The position numbers were made by a program, and so were the translations under genes. Below, piece by piece: positions 22,653 through 33,592 of a stretch of 64,000 nucleotides of DNA. Each line of letters opens with the position of its first letter. Position 1 is the stretch's first letter. Origin of the DNA: Halomonas sp. A40-4 (GTDB lineage: Bacteria; Pseudomonadota; Gammaproteobacteria; Pseudomonadales; Halomonadaceae); assembly GCF_015767635.1 (NCBI RefSeq), contig NZ_CP065230.1, positions 4,086,503 through 4,150,502 of the forward strand. Direction: 5' to 3'. The notes below the pieces were generated by a model. That model was not told the origin of the DNA. It did no database searches and saw only the letters and a program-made list of their open reading frames with translations.

Positions 22653-24482
22653 CTACTCTACCGTGACACTTTTCGCCAGATTACGCGGCTGATCCACGTC
22701 AGTACCTTTAAGTACCGCGACATGATAGCTCAACAGTTGCAACGGCAAGGTGTACAGCAACGGGGTCAGTGCTTCGTGGATATGAGGCAAGCGTAATACC
22801 CGAATATCATCACGTTCTTCGATTCCGACCTGCTCATCGGCAAACACAAACAGTTCTCCTCCGCGCGCGCGCACCTCTTGTAGATTCGACTTGAGTTTTT
22901 CAAGCAACTCGTCGTTAGGGGCCACCGAAATCACCGGCATATCAGCATCCACCAGTGCCAGCGGTCCATGCTTCAGCTCACCGGCCGGGTAGGCTTCCGC
23001 ATGGATATAGGAAATTTCCTTAAGCTTGAGTGCACCTTCCAGCGCCACCGGAAAATGCGCGCCGCGTCCCAGAAATAACGCATGATGCTTTTCAGCAAAC
23101 GCCTCCGACAGCAATTCGATTGCCGGATCTAACGCCAGAACTTGCTGGCAAAGTGCGGGTAAGGCTTTTAATGCCGAGACAATATCGGCGTGATGATCAT
23201 CGCGGCCATGTACCCTGCTGATTGACAATGTCAGCAACATCAAACCGACAAGCTGGGTAGTAAACGCTTTGGTTGATGCGACACCGATTTCAGGCCCAGC
23301 CCGGGTCATCAGGGTCACATCCGATTCGCGCACCAATGAGCTACCCGGCACGTTGCAAATGGCCAGGGTACCCACGTAATCAAGTTGTTTTGCATAGCGC
23401 AGCGCCGCCAGGGTATCGGCGGTTTCACCGGACTGGGAAAGCGTGACAAACAGTGTGCCCTCGGGCACCACGGGATAGCGGTATCGATACTCGGATGCCA
23501 CTTCCACCTGTACGGGGATACCGGCATAACGCTCTAACCAATAGCGTGCCACCAGACCAGCATGATAACTGGTGCCACAGGCAATAATATGGATTTGCCG
23601 AGTGGCTTGAAAAATAGCCGGAGCATCGGGGCCAAAGCTTTCAACCAATACGTGATCTTCGCTTAAACGCCCTTCAAGCGCGGCCCGAATCACCTCGGGC
23701 TGCTCAAAGATTTCTTTGAGCATGAAATGACGGTAGTTACCTTTACTTGCCGCACCATCACCATGCTCAAATGTTTGAACCGGTCGTTCAACCGCTTTTC
23801 CGTGGCGGTCAACGATACGAATAGCGCCCTGCTCACGCAGCTCTACCAGATCACCTTCCTCCAAATAAATGAATCGGTCGGTAACCTGCAACAGCGCCAG
23901 CGGATCGGAGGCCAAAAATGCCTCGTCAATACCGACGCCAACCACCAGAGGGCTTCCCTGCCGTGCGCCGACGACAACACCTGGCGCGTTAGCACTCATC
24001 ACGCCCAGCGCATAAGCGCCGCCCAAGCCGTTGACGATCTGCTGGGTGGCATCAAATAAACTAAGGCCGCTATCCAGCTTCTCGGCGAGTAAGTGAGCAA
24101 TAACCTCGGTATCGGTTTCAGACGTAAAACGGTAGCCGCTGGTTTGAAGCCGATCTTTAATAGCTTCGTAATTTTCGATAATGCCATTGTGTACAACGGC
24201 AACCTGGTCACCGCTTTGATGAGGGTGTGCGTTGGCCTCAGAGGGTTTTCCGTGAGTGGCCCAACGCGTATGAGCAATCCCTGATTTCCCGGGTAAAGCC
24301 GCTTCATCCAGCTTGCTTGAAAGCGCGGCTACCTTGCCTATCGCCCGGTGGCGGGTCAGCGAACAACCATCGTAAACCGTCATGCCGGCCGAGTCGTAAC
24401 CACGGTATTCAAGACGTCTTAACCCTTCCAACAAGATATCCTGGACGTTGCGCTGGGCAACGGCGCCGACGATGCCACACAT
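22653..24482 (-). CDS. glmS: Glutamine--fructose-6-phosphate aminotransferase
   Basis: A 609-aa enzyme making glucosamine-6-phosphate, the first step of UDP-GlcNAc synthesis for peptidoglycan and LPS. The N-terminal class II glutaminase begins with the catalytic Cys (MCGIVGAV) and contains HTRWATHG. Two SIS isomerase domains follow, with GTSYHAG, SQSGETADT and the C-terminal LAKSVTVE. It follows glmU by 14 nt on the same strand, an operon as in E. coli. The length is the family norm. Confidence 0.97.
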   Translation of the reverse strand: MCGIVGAVAQRNVQDILLEGLRRLEYRGYDSAGMTVYDGCSLTRHRAIGKVAALSSKLDEAALPGKSGIAHTRWATHGKPSEANAHPHQSGDQVAVVHNGIIENYEAIKDRLQTSGYRFTSETDTEVIAHLLAEKLDSGLSLFDATQQIVNGLGGAYALGVMSANAPGVVVGARQGSPLVVGVGIDEAFLASDPLALLQVTDRFIYLEEGDLVELREQGAIRIVDRHGKAVERPVQTFEHGDGAASKGNYRHFMLKEIFEQPEVIRAALEGRLSEDHVLVESFGPDAPAIFQATRQIHIIACGTSYHAGLVARYWLERYAGIPVQVEVASEYRYRYPVVPEGTLFVTLSQSGETADTLAALRYAKQLDYVGTLAICNVPGSSLVRESDVTLMTRAGPEIGVASTKAFTTQLVGLMLLTLSISRVHGRDDHHADIVSALKALPALCQQVLALDPAIELLSEAFAEKHHALFLGRGAHFPVALEGALKLKEISYIHAEAYPAGELKHGPLALVDADMPVISVAPNDELLEKLKSNLQEVRARGGELFVFADEQVGIEERDDIRVLRLPHIHEALTPLLYTLPLQLLSYHVAVLKGTDVDQPRNLAKSVTVE

Positions 24483-24496
24483 AGGCCTTCCCCTTT

Positions 24497-25864
24497 TCAG
24501 TCGTGATGCTTGAGTGGACGCTGCCAGTCACTTTTCTCGAGTTGACGCCCCCGCGATACGGCCAGCGCATTATCGCTGACGTCCTTGGCAATAGTCGAGC
24601 CAGCCCCCACCGTGGCGCCTTCCCCAATACTCACCGGTGCCACCAGAGCCGTGTTGGAACCAATAAAGGCATAATTGCCAATGTCGGTAAGGTGTTTGTT
24701 AGCTCCATCGTAATTACAGGTAATCGTGCCCGCGCCGACATTGACACCACGCCCCAGACGCGCATCTCCCACGTAGCTCAAGTGATTAATTTTACTACCT
24801 TCACCGACATCGGCATTTTTTGTCTCGACAAAATTACCGACTTTCGCCTTGACCGCTAACCGGGTACCCCCACGCAATCGGGCAAAGGGCCCAATCTGAT
24901 TAAGTCCAGCGGCCACCGTGTGGTCGATGACACTATGCGAATCCACGCGGCTCTCGACTCCGATCGTACTATTTTTAATCACGCAGTAGGGCCCAATACG
25001 CACACCCTCACCTAATTCGACCTCGCCTTCAAACACACAGCCCACGTCGATAAACACATCATGGCCACAGGTGAGGCTGCCGCGCACATCAAGTCGTGCC
25101 GGGTCAGCCAACGCTACCCCCTGTTCCATGAGTTTCTCGGCGACTTGGGCCTGGTAGGCACGTTCCAGGCGCGCCATCTGGGCGCGGTTGTTGACGCCTT
25201 CGACCTCTGTGGCGGTGGAAGGTTGGGCGGTGCAAACCGTGATGCCGTCGCTTTTAGCCATGGCAATCACATCGGTCAGGTAATACTCGCCCTGAGCATT
25301 ATCTGCCGAGAGTCGAGGCATCCAGCGTTTCAATTGCGCACTGGTCATCGCCATCATGCCCGTGTTGCACTCGGTAATGGCGAGTTGCTCCGGGCTGGCG
25401 TCTTTCTGCTCGACGATCGCTACGGCCTCGCCTTCTGAATTGCGCACAATACGCCCATAGCCAGCGGGGTCTTCTAACATGACGGTTAAAAGCCCCATAT
25501 GCTGATCATCCACCTGGGCCAGTAACGCCGCCAGCGAATCACGGTGGATCAATGGGACATCACCGTACAGCACCAGTACTTTACCGCTGCCCAACTGCGG
25601 TAGCGCTTGGGCGACCGCATGCCCAGTGCCTTTTTGCTCGGCCTGAACAGCAAACGTCACGGGATAATCAACCAGTGCTTCGCGCAGTTGGTCGGCACCA
25701 TGGCCAATCACGACATGAATGCGCGATGGACATAGGCCGGCGGCCGTATCCAGCACATGCTGAACCATCGGCTTACCCGCCAGCGTATGCAACACTTTGG
25801 GGATCTGAGAACGCATTCGCGTGCCTTTACCGGCCGCGAGAATGACAATATCGAGTTCTTGCAT
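24497..25864 (-). CDS. glmU: Bifunctional GlcNAc-1-P uridyltransferase / GlcN-1-P acetyltransferase
   Basis: A 455-aa bifunctional enzyme. The N-terminal pyrophosphorylase domain has LAAGKGTRMRS and the C-terminal left-handed beta-helix has many hexapeptide repeats (IGEGATVGAGSTI). It acetylates GlcN-1-P and then forms UDP-GlcNAc. Start 25864 (MQELDIVILAAGKGTRM) is the family N-terminus; the frame extends 16 codons upstream into apbE without support. It is 1 nt from the apbE stop codon and probably cotranscribed. Confidence 0.97.
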   Translation of the reverse strand: MQELDIVILAAGKGTRMRSQIPKVLHTLAGKPMVQHVLDTAAGLCPSRIHVVIGHGADQLREALVDYPVTFAVQAEQKGTGHAVAQALPQLGSGKVLVLYGDVPLIHRDSLAALLAQVDDQHMGLLTVMLEDPAGYGRIVRNSEGEAVAIVEQKDASPEQLAITECNTGMMAMTSAQLKRWMPRLSADNAQGEYYLTDVIAMAKSDGITVCTAQPSTATEVEGVNNRAQMARLERAYQAQVAEKLMEQGVALADPARLDVRGSLTCGHDVFIDVGCVFEGEVELGEGVRIGPYCVIKNSTIGVESRVDSHSVIDHTVAAGLNQIGPFARLRGGTRLAVKAKVGNFVETKNADVGEGSKINHLSYVGDARLGRGVNVGAGTITCNYDGANKHLTDIGNYAFIGSNTALVAPVSIGEGATVGAGSTIAKDVSDNALAVSRGRQLEKSDWQRPLKHHD

Positions 25865-25865
25865 G

Positions 25866-26984
25866 TTAATTACCTGTCGCGGTTTTACGGTCGTCCGCGC
25901 GGGCAGACGCAACCTCTATCTCTAACGATTCAACGAGCTCATCCCCGAAGTGCTGGGCAAAGGCGGGGCTGGCCAGGCTTCGCCATTGGCCTCCCTCGCG
26001 TACCAGCATCAGTACATTCAGGTCATGGTCGCGGGCCATCGACATGCCTTCTTCATCCCCTGCCACCATCAGCGCAGTGGCCCAACCATCGGCCCAGGCG
26101 TTGGAGGGATGAAAGACCGACACCGAGGCCAGGTCGTGGGTGATCGGCTGACCAGTGCGCGGGTCAATCGTGTGCGAATAGCGCTGGCCGTCAGCCTCAA
26201 AGTAATTCCGATAGTCGCCTGATGTCGCCACCGAGATCGAATCAAGCGGCAGTACATGCTGGGCGCGCTGTTGTCCGTTCTCTGGCACTTCAATGCCGAC
26301 GCGCCACGCGGTCTGTTCATCTACATCTCGAACGCCGCGGGTAATCAAATCCCCACCCAGATTGACCAAATAATTCTCGACCCCTTGCTGATCCAGATAG
26401 GCGGCGACGCGGTCGGTGGCGTGACCTTTGGCAATGGCCGACAGATCAACGAACACGTCACGGATACGCCGCGCCTCAAGCGCCTGCGTATCCAGTTCAA
26501 TGGCGTCGAAGCCTACCCGCGCCAATCGATCACTAAGCTCTTGAGCTGATGGTACTTCTTCAGGTCGAGCCTCAGGGCCAAAACTCCACAGATTGACCAG
26601 GTCTCCGATGGTAATATCGAAAGCGCCATCGCTTGATTCGGCAATTGACTGGCTTATCGCCAATACGTCGATGAGTCCGTCTGACAACGGCTGCCACTCG
26701 CCTAGTGGCGATCGATTGAAGGCCATCAGCTCGGCGTCGTCGCGGTAGGTCGACATCGATTGATCGACGCTTTCCAGTTCCTGCTCGATACCCGCTTCAA
26801 TCGCGTTGACTTGTCCCTGGGTGAGCGAATCGGCCATCGTCACTTGATAGAAAGTACCGAATATATTGCCTTCCAGTTTAACTGGCGATTCCAGCGGCCG
26901 ATCGGTTTCCGAGCAGCCTATCAACGCTATCGTTAGCAGCACGACCACGCCGCAATAGCACCACAAATGACGACCCTGTCGCAT
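25866..26984 (-). CDS. apbE: FAD:protein FMN transferase (ApbE), lipoprotein
   Basis: A 372-aa protein with a lipobox (LIALIGC, Cys about 24), then the ApbE domain. Visible motifs are the GTFYQVTMAD start, SAIAKGHATDRVA, YLVNLGGDL and SHTIDPRTGQP, followed by the conserved WADGWATALMV. It attaches FMN covalently to Thr residues of targets such as the NQR or RNF complexes. It lies between uppP and glmU on the same strand. Its flavoprotein target is not in the window. Confidence 0.92.
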   Translation of the reverse strand: MRQGRHLWCYCGVVVLLTIALIGCSETDRPLESPVKLEGNIFGTFYQVTMADSLTQGQVNAIEAGIEQELESVDQSMSTYRDDAELMAFNRSPLGEWQPLSDGLIDVLAISQSIAESSDGAFDITIGDLVNLWSFGPEARPEEVPSAQELSDRLARVGFDAIELDTQALEARRIRDVFVDLSAIAKGHATDRVAAYLDQQGVENYLVNLGGDLITRGVRDVDEQTAWRVGIEVPENGQQRAQHVLPLDSISVATSGDYRNYFEADGQRYSHTIDPRTGQPITHDLASVSVFHPSNAWADGWATALMVAGDEEGMSMARDHDLNVLMLVREGGQWRSLASPAFAQHFGDELVESLEIEVASARADDRKTATGN

Positions 26985-26999
26985 CGTTGTTACTCCGCC

Positions 27000-27800
27000 C
27001 TAACCATGAAAAAACCATAGCAGCCAAGCGCCAAAAAGAACGCGATATAACACAAAAGGCTGCATCCCCAACCGTTTGATCAGCGCCAGGAAAAAATGAA
27101 TACACGCATAGGCGCTCAAACCGGAAAGTAGCGTTCCCACAAGCATTGCGGGTCCGTCGACCGGGTTGGGTTGGCCAATAAGCTCTATCGCTTCTAACCC
27201 GCCCGCTAGCACAATGACCGGAATGGAAAGTAAAAAGGAAAAGCGTGCCGCACCTTCGCGGCTCATTCCCAGCATCAGCGCGGCGGTCATGGTAACGCCT
27301 GAGCGCGACGTGCCGGGAATTAGCGCCAGCGCCTGAGCCCCGCCAATCCATAGTGTATCTGTCAACGTTAGCTGATATTCGCTACGCACCCCACGTTTTT
27401 GCCAATCGGCATAGCCCAGCCAGAGGCCAAAAACGATCAAGCTGACGCCGATAATCAGTGGCGAACGCATATACTCCGACACCACATCCCGCATTAAAAA
27501 ACCCACGGTGCATACCGGTAGCGTAGCGATAATCACCCAACCGGCCAGACGTGCATCGCGATCGACACGTTGGCCTTTCAACGCGGAAACGCAGCTCGTC
27601 ATCATCTGCCACAGCTCAGCACGAAAATAGACCACGACTGCTAACAGACTGCCCAAGTGCAGCGCCACATCGAAAGCCAAGCCCTGATCTTGCCACTCGG
27701 TGAGCACAGGCACCAAAATCAAATGAGCAGAACTGGACACCGGCAAAAACTCGGACACTCCCTGCACCAGGGCTAATACCACCACCTGAAGCCAATCCAT
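27000..27800 (-). CDS. uppP: Undecaprenyl-diphosphatase (BacA/UppP)
   Basis: A 266-aa integral membrane phosphatase that recycles undecaprenyl diphosphate to the monophosphate carrier. The two conserved motifs are QGVSEFLPVSSSAHLIL near the N-terminus and the PGTSRSGVTMTAALMLG loop in the second half, with several TM segments. It is 15 nt upstream of apbE on the same strand. Its position upstream of glmU-glmS makes this a cell-envelope cluster. Confidence 0.95.
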   Translation of the reverse strand: MDWLQVVVLALVQGVSEFLPVSSSAHLILVPVLTEWQDQGLAFDVALHLGSLLAVVVYFRAELWQMMTSCVSALKGQRVDRDARLAGWVIIATLPVCTVGFLMRDVVSEYMRSPLIIGVSLIVFGLWLGYADWQKRGVRSEYQLTLTDTLWIGGAQALALIPGTSRSGVTMTAALMLGMSREGAARFSFLLSIPVIVLAGGLEAIELIGQPNPVDGPAMLVGTLLSGLSAYACIHFFLALIKRLGMQPFVLYRVLFGAWLLWFFHG

Positions 27801-27975
27801 TGCTTATCCTCATCTGCTCTCGGTTGAGGGGGACATATTGGCGCTTAAGGATACACATCCTGGCCAAACTTGTCCGCCATTAGCATTCTTCAACCGCTTG
27901 GGACTATAGAGCACGCAGGTGAGTGCGCTACAATAAGGCACCTATTCGCCAAGGGGCGTCCCTGCAAGGTACCTC

Positions 27976-29169
27976 ATGACTCAGCGCGTCGACTCATCGG
28001 TTATTCAAGATTCTCAGTTACAAAGCCGCGAAGCAAAGCGTGTCACCTATATTGGTGCCTGGCTGGATGGGCTTCTGAGCATCATTAAAGTCGCCGTCGG
28101 GTTGATGGTCGGTTCCGCCGCGTTGATTGCTGACGGCATTCATTCATTATCTGATTTAGTCACTGACGGTTTTGTCCTGGCAGCGATTCATTACGGTCGC
28201 CAGGAGCCCGATAAAGACCACCATTATGGCCATGGCCGGATCGAAACCCTTACCACGCTGCTGCTGGGAAGTGTGCTGATTTTCGTTGCGGGGGGTATTG
28301 CCTGGTCAAGTCTGGATCGTTTGTTCAGCGGCGCCGATATTAACGCGCCAGGCGTGTTCGCCATTGTGGTGACGGTTATTGCGTTGCTCAGTAAAGAGTG
28401 GATCTACCGCTACACCATGCAAATCGCCAAACGGGTCGGTTCCAAACTGCTGGAAGCCAACGCCTGGCACTCGCGTAGCGATGCCCTCTCCACTGCAGTG
28501 GTATTGGTTGCCCTGCTCGGCGCCCAGTTTGGCCTGGGTTGGCTGGACGCCGTGGCCGCCATTATCGTTGGCTTGCTGGTCGGTAAAGTCGGCTGGGACT
28601 TGCTATGGGAGTCGGCTCGCGAGCTGGTCGATACCGCCCTACCCGAAGACGCCCAACAGCAGATGCATGACGTAGCCTGCGGAGTGCCTGGCGTGGACAG
28701 TGTCCATGACCTGCGTACCCGCCAATCCGCTGGCTGGGTAATGGTCGATTTGCACATTGTGGTCGGCCCCAAGATCACCGTCTCGGAAGCCCATGAAATC
28801 GGCAATGAGGTCAGTCGTCGTCTGCGCCATCAGTTTCCTGCATTAACCGACGTCATATTTCATATCGACCCGGAAGACGACGCTGGAGAAGGCGACCCAA
28901 GCCGCCTTCCAGGCCTGCCCTTGCGCCCCGAAGTAGAGGCAGCCCTGGATGCGCGGTGGTACAAGCACCCGGTATGGCGGACGCTCAATGAGCTACAGCT
29001 TCACTACCTTAACGATAAAATCTCAGTGTCGCTGATTATCAGCGACGCCGTTCACCAACCGCCCCAATGCCTTGCCAGCCAGTTGAAAGCACTGGCCAGC
29101 GATATCGAATGGCTGGGTAATGTTGAAGTGTTGTTCATCACCCGCGCGGCTAGCTACAGCATGCGCTAG
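27976..29169 (+). CDS. Cation diffusion facilitator (FieF-like) with extended C-terminus
   Basis: A 397-aa CDF exporter. Six TM helices occupy about residues 25-215, with the metal site HSLSDLVTD (H-x-x-x-D), then DHHYGHGR and HSRSDALS. The cytoplasmic domain (about 215-295) contains VDLHIVVGP and FHIDPEDD. About 100 further residues (LRPEVEAALD to the end) resemble a second cytoplasmic ferredoxin-like domain; E. coli FieF is only about 300 aa. Likely substrates are Zn, Fe, Mn or Co. AAGG precedes the ATG. It is convergent with mgtE. Confidence 0.9.
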   Translation: MTQRVDSSVIQDSQLQSREAKRVTYIGAWLDGLLSIIKVAVGLMVGSAALIADGIHSLSDLVTDGFVLAAIHYGRQEPDKDHHYGHGRIETLTTLLLGSVLIFVAGGIAWSSLDRLFSGADINAPGVFAIVVTVIALLSKEWIYRYTMQIAKRVGSKLLEANAWHSRSDALSTAVVLVALLGAQFGLGWLDAVAAIIVGLLVGKVGWDLLWESARELVDTALPEDAQQQMHDVACGVPGVDSVHDLRTRQSAGWVMVDLHIVVGPKITVSEAHEIGNEVSRRLRHQFPALTDVIFHIDPEDDAGEGDPSRLPGLPLRPEVEAALDARWYKHPVWRTLNELQLHYLNDKISVSLIISDAVHQPPQCLASQLKALASDIEWLGNVEVLFITRAASYSMR

Positions 29170-29181
29170 CCATACCGCCTT

Positions 29182-30564
29182 TTAGAGCGGGGTGAGAACA
29201 GCGGTTGCAATACTGAAGTAAATCAACACCCCGGAGGCATCAATCAGCGTTGTCACCAGCGGCGCCGATGCCGTCGCAGGGTCCACCTTGAAGCGTTCCA
29301 GCACGAACGGCAGGCACATGCCGATGAGGCTGCCGAACATGACGATGGTCACCATGCTGAGTGCGACGATGATCGCCACCGCCTCACCACCACGAATCAC
29401 CCCGATAGGTGCTACCGCAATCGCCATGGTGACTCCCAGCGAACCGGCCACCAACAGCTCACGGCCAAGCATTTTTCCCCAGTCTTTGACGCTGACATCA
29501 CCGGTGGCCATCCCGCGCACCATCAAGGTGGCGGCCTGAGCCCCTGCGTTACCACCGCTGCCGATCAGCAGCGGCAAAAAGAATACCAGGGCAACCTGCG
29601 CCGCAATGGTGTCTTCAAAATAGGCAATGCCCGCGCCGGAGAACAGATTGGCGAACACCAGCAACACCAGCCAGAACACCCGCTTGCGATATAGCGTCCA
29701 AAGCGGTACCCGGCTAACGCCGTCCTCCAACTGACCGATCGACATCCCCTTGTGGATATCTTCTGTGGCTTCCGACTCGGCCACGTCCATGGCGTCATCA
29801 TGGGTGACGATCCCCACCATCCGACCATCAGCATCGATCACCGGCAGGGCCAGCAGATCATAGCGCGCCACGATCTTGGCGACGTCTTCCTGCCCTTTAT
29901 CCACAGGAGTACTGATCACATCCTTGATCATGATGTTGTCGACCAGCGCGCCCGGGCGGGCAACCATCAATTGGCGCAACGACATGGTGCCTATCAACTG
30001 ACCTTCGCTGTCCAGCACATAGAGCTGATAGACCGTTTCAGCGTCAGGCGCGGTCTGGCGTACCCGCATCATCGCCTGAGAGACGGTCATGCCACTGGCA
30101 ATCGCAACGTAATCCGAGGTCATGATCGCCCCGGCAGTGCCCTCCTCGTAGCTGGCCAATCGCTTGAGGTCTTCACGCTCCCTGTGGGCCATGCGACGCA
30201 ACAAGGCTTCACGGCGGTCTTCATCGAGCAGGTTGAACAAATCGGCCCGCTCATCGGAGCCCATTTCTTCCAACAGCTTGAGTGCATAGGCATCCGAGAG
30301 ACTGCCGATGACCTCTAGCTGGCTTTCGCCGGGTAAATAACCCAAGACATTGGCGGCGCGTTCGGTGGACAAAACATCGAGTAACGCCAACGCCTCGTCC
30401 AAGGCGTCGTCCTCCTCGATCAGATCTTCGAGGATTTCGCCAATATCCGCCGACCGGATCTCACTCAGACGTTCAGCAAACAGTGCCGTGTTCGGTGCGT
30501 CCTTTTCAAGCTCGTCAAGCAGCTCAATTTTTATGGCTTGCAGCGTTTCATCGTTCAATGACAC
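29182..30564 (-). CDS. mgtE: MgtE magnesium transporter
   Basis: A 460-aa Mg2+ channel. An N-terminal helical MgtE domain (about 20-130) is followed by two CBS domains (about 140-265), which sense cytosolic Mg2+, and a C-terminal membrane domain of five helices with SGGNAGAQAATLMVRG and DPATASAPLVTTLIDASGVLIYF. The order and length are standard. I see no M-box or other riboswitch in the roughly 100-nt leader. It reads away from the atp terminator. Confidence 0.95.
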   Translation of the reverse strand: MSLNDETLQAIKIELLDELEKDAPNTALFAERLSEIRSADIGEILEDLIEEDDALDEALALLDVLSTERAANVLGYLPGESQLEVIGSLSDAYALKLLEEMGSDERADLFNLLDEDRREALLRRMAHREREDLKRLASYEEGTAGAIMTSDYVAIASGMTVSQAMMRVRQTAPDAETVYQLYVLDSEGQLIGTMSLRQLMVARPGALVDNIMIKDVISTPVDKGQEDVAKIVARYDLLALPVIDADGRMVGIVTHDDAMDVAESEATEDIHKGMSIGQLEDGVSRVPLWTLYRKRVFWLVLLVFANLFSGAGIAYFEDTIAAQVALVFFLPLLIGSGGNAGAQAATLMVRGMATGDVSVKDWGKMLGRELLVAGSLGVTMAIAVAPIGVIRGGEAVAIIVALSMVTIVMFGSLIGMCLPFVLERFKVDPATASAPLVTTLIDASGVLIYFSIATAVLTPL

Positions 30565-30660
30565 GACATTCTCCTTATACGCTTGCGAAGGCTACGCGGC
30601 GGATATTCATCATTCCTGCATTATGGCTGCCATTCCGTTTCTGTTTTATATACTACCAGA

Positions 30661-30706
30661 CAAAAAAAACGCCCCTTGAACCCTAATGACGGGTTCAAGG
30701 GGCGTT
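30661..30706 (-). terminator. Rho-independent terminator of the atp operon
   Basis: AACGCCCCTTGAACCC pairs perfectly with GGGTTCAAGGGGCGTT (loop TAATGAC). On the minus strand the stem is followed by eight T residues. It lies about 25 nt after the atpC stop codon. Confidence 0.93.
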
Positions 30707-30731
30707 GTATTTCACGCCAAGCGTGACGGTT

Positions 30732-31160
30732 TTAGCCTTTACCCGCTTTTTTGCGCAGTTGCTGGATCGTTCGCAACTGGGCAACGGCTTCGGCAAGCTC
30801 CGCAGCAGCCCGCGTATAGTCGAGCTCGGACGTCTTGTCGTTAAAGGCTTTCAGCGCTTGCTGACGCGCTTCTTCGGCAGCCGCCTCATTGAGGTCGCTG
30901 GCACGCGATGCAGCATCGGCCAACACGGTCACGATATCTGGCTGGACTTCCATGAAGCCGCCAGTCACGAAGAAATGTTCTTCTTCGCCACCATCGTGAA
31001 TCACCCGTACCGGCCCTGGCTTGAGTTCCGTCAGCAACGGCGCGTGACCGGGTAGAATACCCAGATCGCCCGTGCTGCCAGAGGCAACCACCATCTCGAC
31101 CGTTCCCGAGTAGATGGACGCTTCAGCGCTGACGATATTGCAAGTGAAGCTATTCGCCAT
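30732..31160 (-). CDS. atpC: F1Fo ATP synthase subunit epsilon
   Basis: A 142-aa central-stalk subunit that couples rotation and inhibits ATP hydrolysis. The N-terminal beta-sandwich contains GDLGILPGHAPLLTELKPG and the C-terminal helical hairpin ends in a Lys-rich tail. It is the last gene of the atp operon, 24 nt after atpD, and is followed by the terminator. Confidence 0.96.
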   Translation of the reverse strand: MANSFTCNIVSAEASIYSGTVEMVVASGSTGDLGILPGHAPLLTELKPGPVRVIHDGGEEEHFFVTGGFMEVQPDIVTVLADAASRASDLNEAAAEEARQQALKAFNDKTSELDYTRAAAELAEAVAQLRTIQQLRKKAGKG

Positions 31161-31184
31161 AGCGAATCCCCCTAATGGACGGGA

Positions 31185-32636
<1,452 letters not shown>

Positions 32637-33524
32637 TTATACGGCGGCAGCGCCGCCGACGATCTCGGAAATTTCCTGGGTAATGGCGGCCTGGCGGGCC
32701 TTGTTATAAACCATTTCCAGATCGTCAATCAGATTGCCCGCGTTATCGGTTGCACTCTTCATGGCGATCATCCGGGCGGCTTGCTCGCACGCCACGTTTT
32801 CCACAACCGCCTGATACACCTGCGATTCAATGAAACGAACCAGCAGGCTATCCAATAACGCCTTGGCATCCGGCTCATACAGGTAGTCCCAGCTTCCGGG
32901 ACGGGCGTTTTCGTCGTCTTGCTCTGCGTCTTCACCAATATCGGTCGACAGCGGAAGAAGCTGACGTACCACCGGCTGTTGCGTCATGGTGTTGATAAAC
33001 TCGTTATGCACCACGTACAAGCGGTCGATATTGCCTTCATCGTACGCTTCGAGCATGACCTTGATACTGCCAATCAGACCTTCGACCGATGGCGCTTCGC
33101 CTAGCCCGCTCTTGGCGGCAACCAGGTTGCCCCCATAGTTGCGAAAAAAGCCACTGGCCTTCGCGCCAAGCGCGCAGAAGTCCAGTCCAGCGCCTTCCTG
33201 ATGCCAGGCCTTGGCATCCTTCACCACGGCCTTGAACAGGTTATGGTTCAGGCCGCCGCACAAACCACGGTCGGTGGAGACCACAATATAACCAACGCGC
33301 TTCACCTCTTTACGCTCGACCATATAGTCGTGCTTGTACTCGGGGTTGGCGTCGGCAAGGTGGCTGACCACGTTGCGAATCTGCCTGGCGTAAGGCTGAC
33401 TAGCCTTCATCCGCTCTTGCGCTTTACGCATTTTCGACGCAGCGACCATTTCCATGGCGCTGGTGATTTTCTGCGTATTTTTAATGCTCCCGATCTGGGT
33501 GCGTATCTCTTTTGCAGCTGCCAT
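32637..33524 (-). CDS. atpG: F1Fo ATP synthase subunit gamma
   Basis: A 295-aa rotor shaft subunit with the expected N-terminal [26 protein letters not shown] and C-terminal [21 protein letters not shown] helices, which form the coiled coil inside the alpha/beta hexamer. An acidic insert near residues 200-210 makes it slightly longer than the E. coli protein (287 aa). It lies between atpA and atpD. Confidence 0.97.
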   Translation of the reverse strand: MAAAKEIRTQIGSIKNTQKITSAMEMVAASKMRKAQERMKASQPYARQIRNVVSHLADANPEYKHDYMVERKEVKRVGYIVVSTDRGLCGGLNHNLFKAVVKDAKAWHQEGAGLDFCALGAKASGFFRNYGGNLVAAKSGLGEAPSVEGLIGSIKVMLEAYDEGNIDRLYVVHNEFINTMTQQPVVRQLLPLSTDIGEDAEQDDENARPGSWDYLYEPDAKALLDSLLVRFIESQVYQAVVENVACEQAARMIAMKSATDNAGNLIDDLEMVYNKARQAAITQEISEIVGGAAAV

Positions 33525-33592
33525 AGCGATCTACCCTTCGTTCGTGGCTCTCAGAAAGCATGCAAACCCGCCCAATTCAGACGGGCCAGACA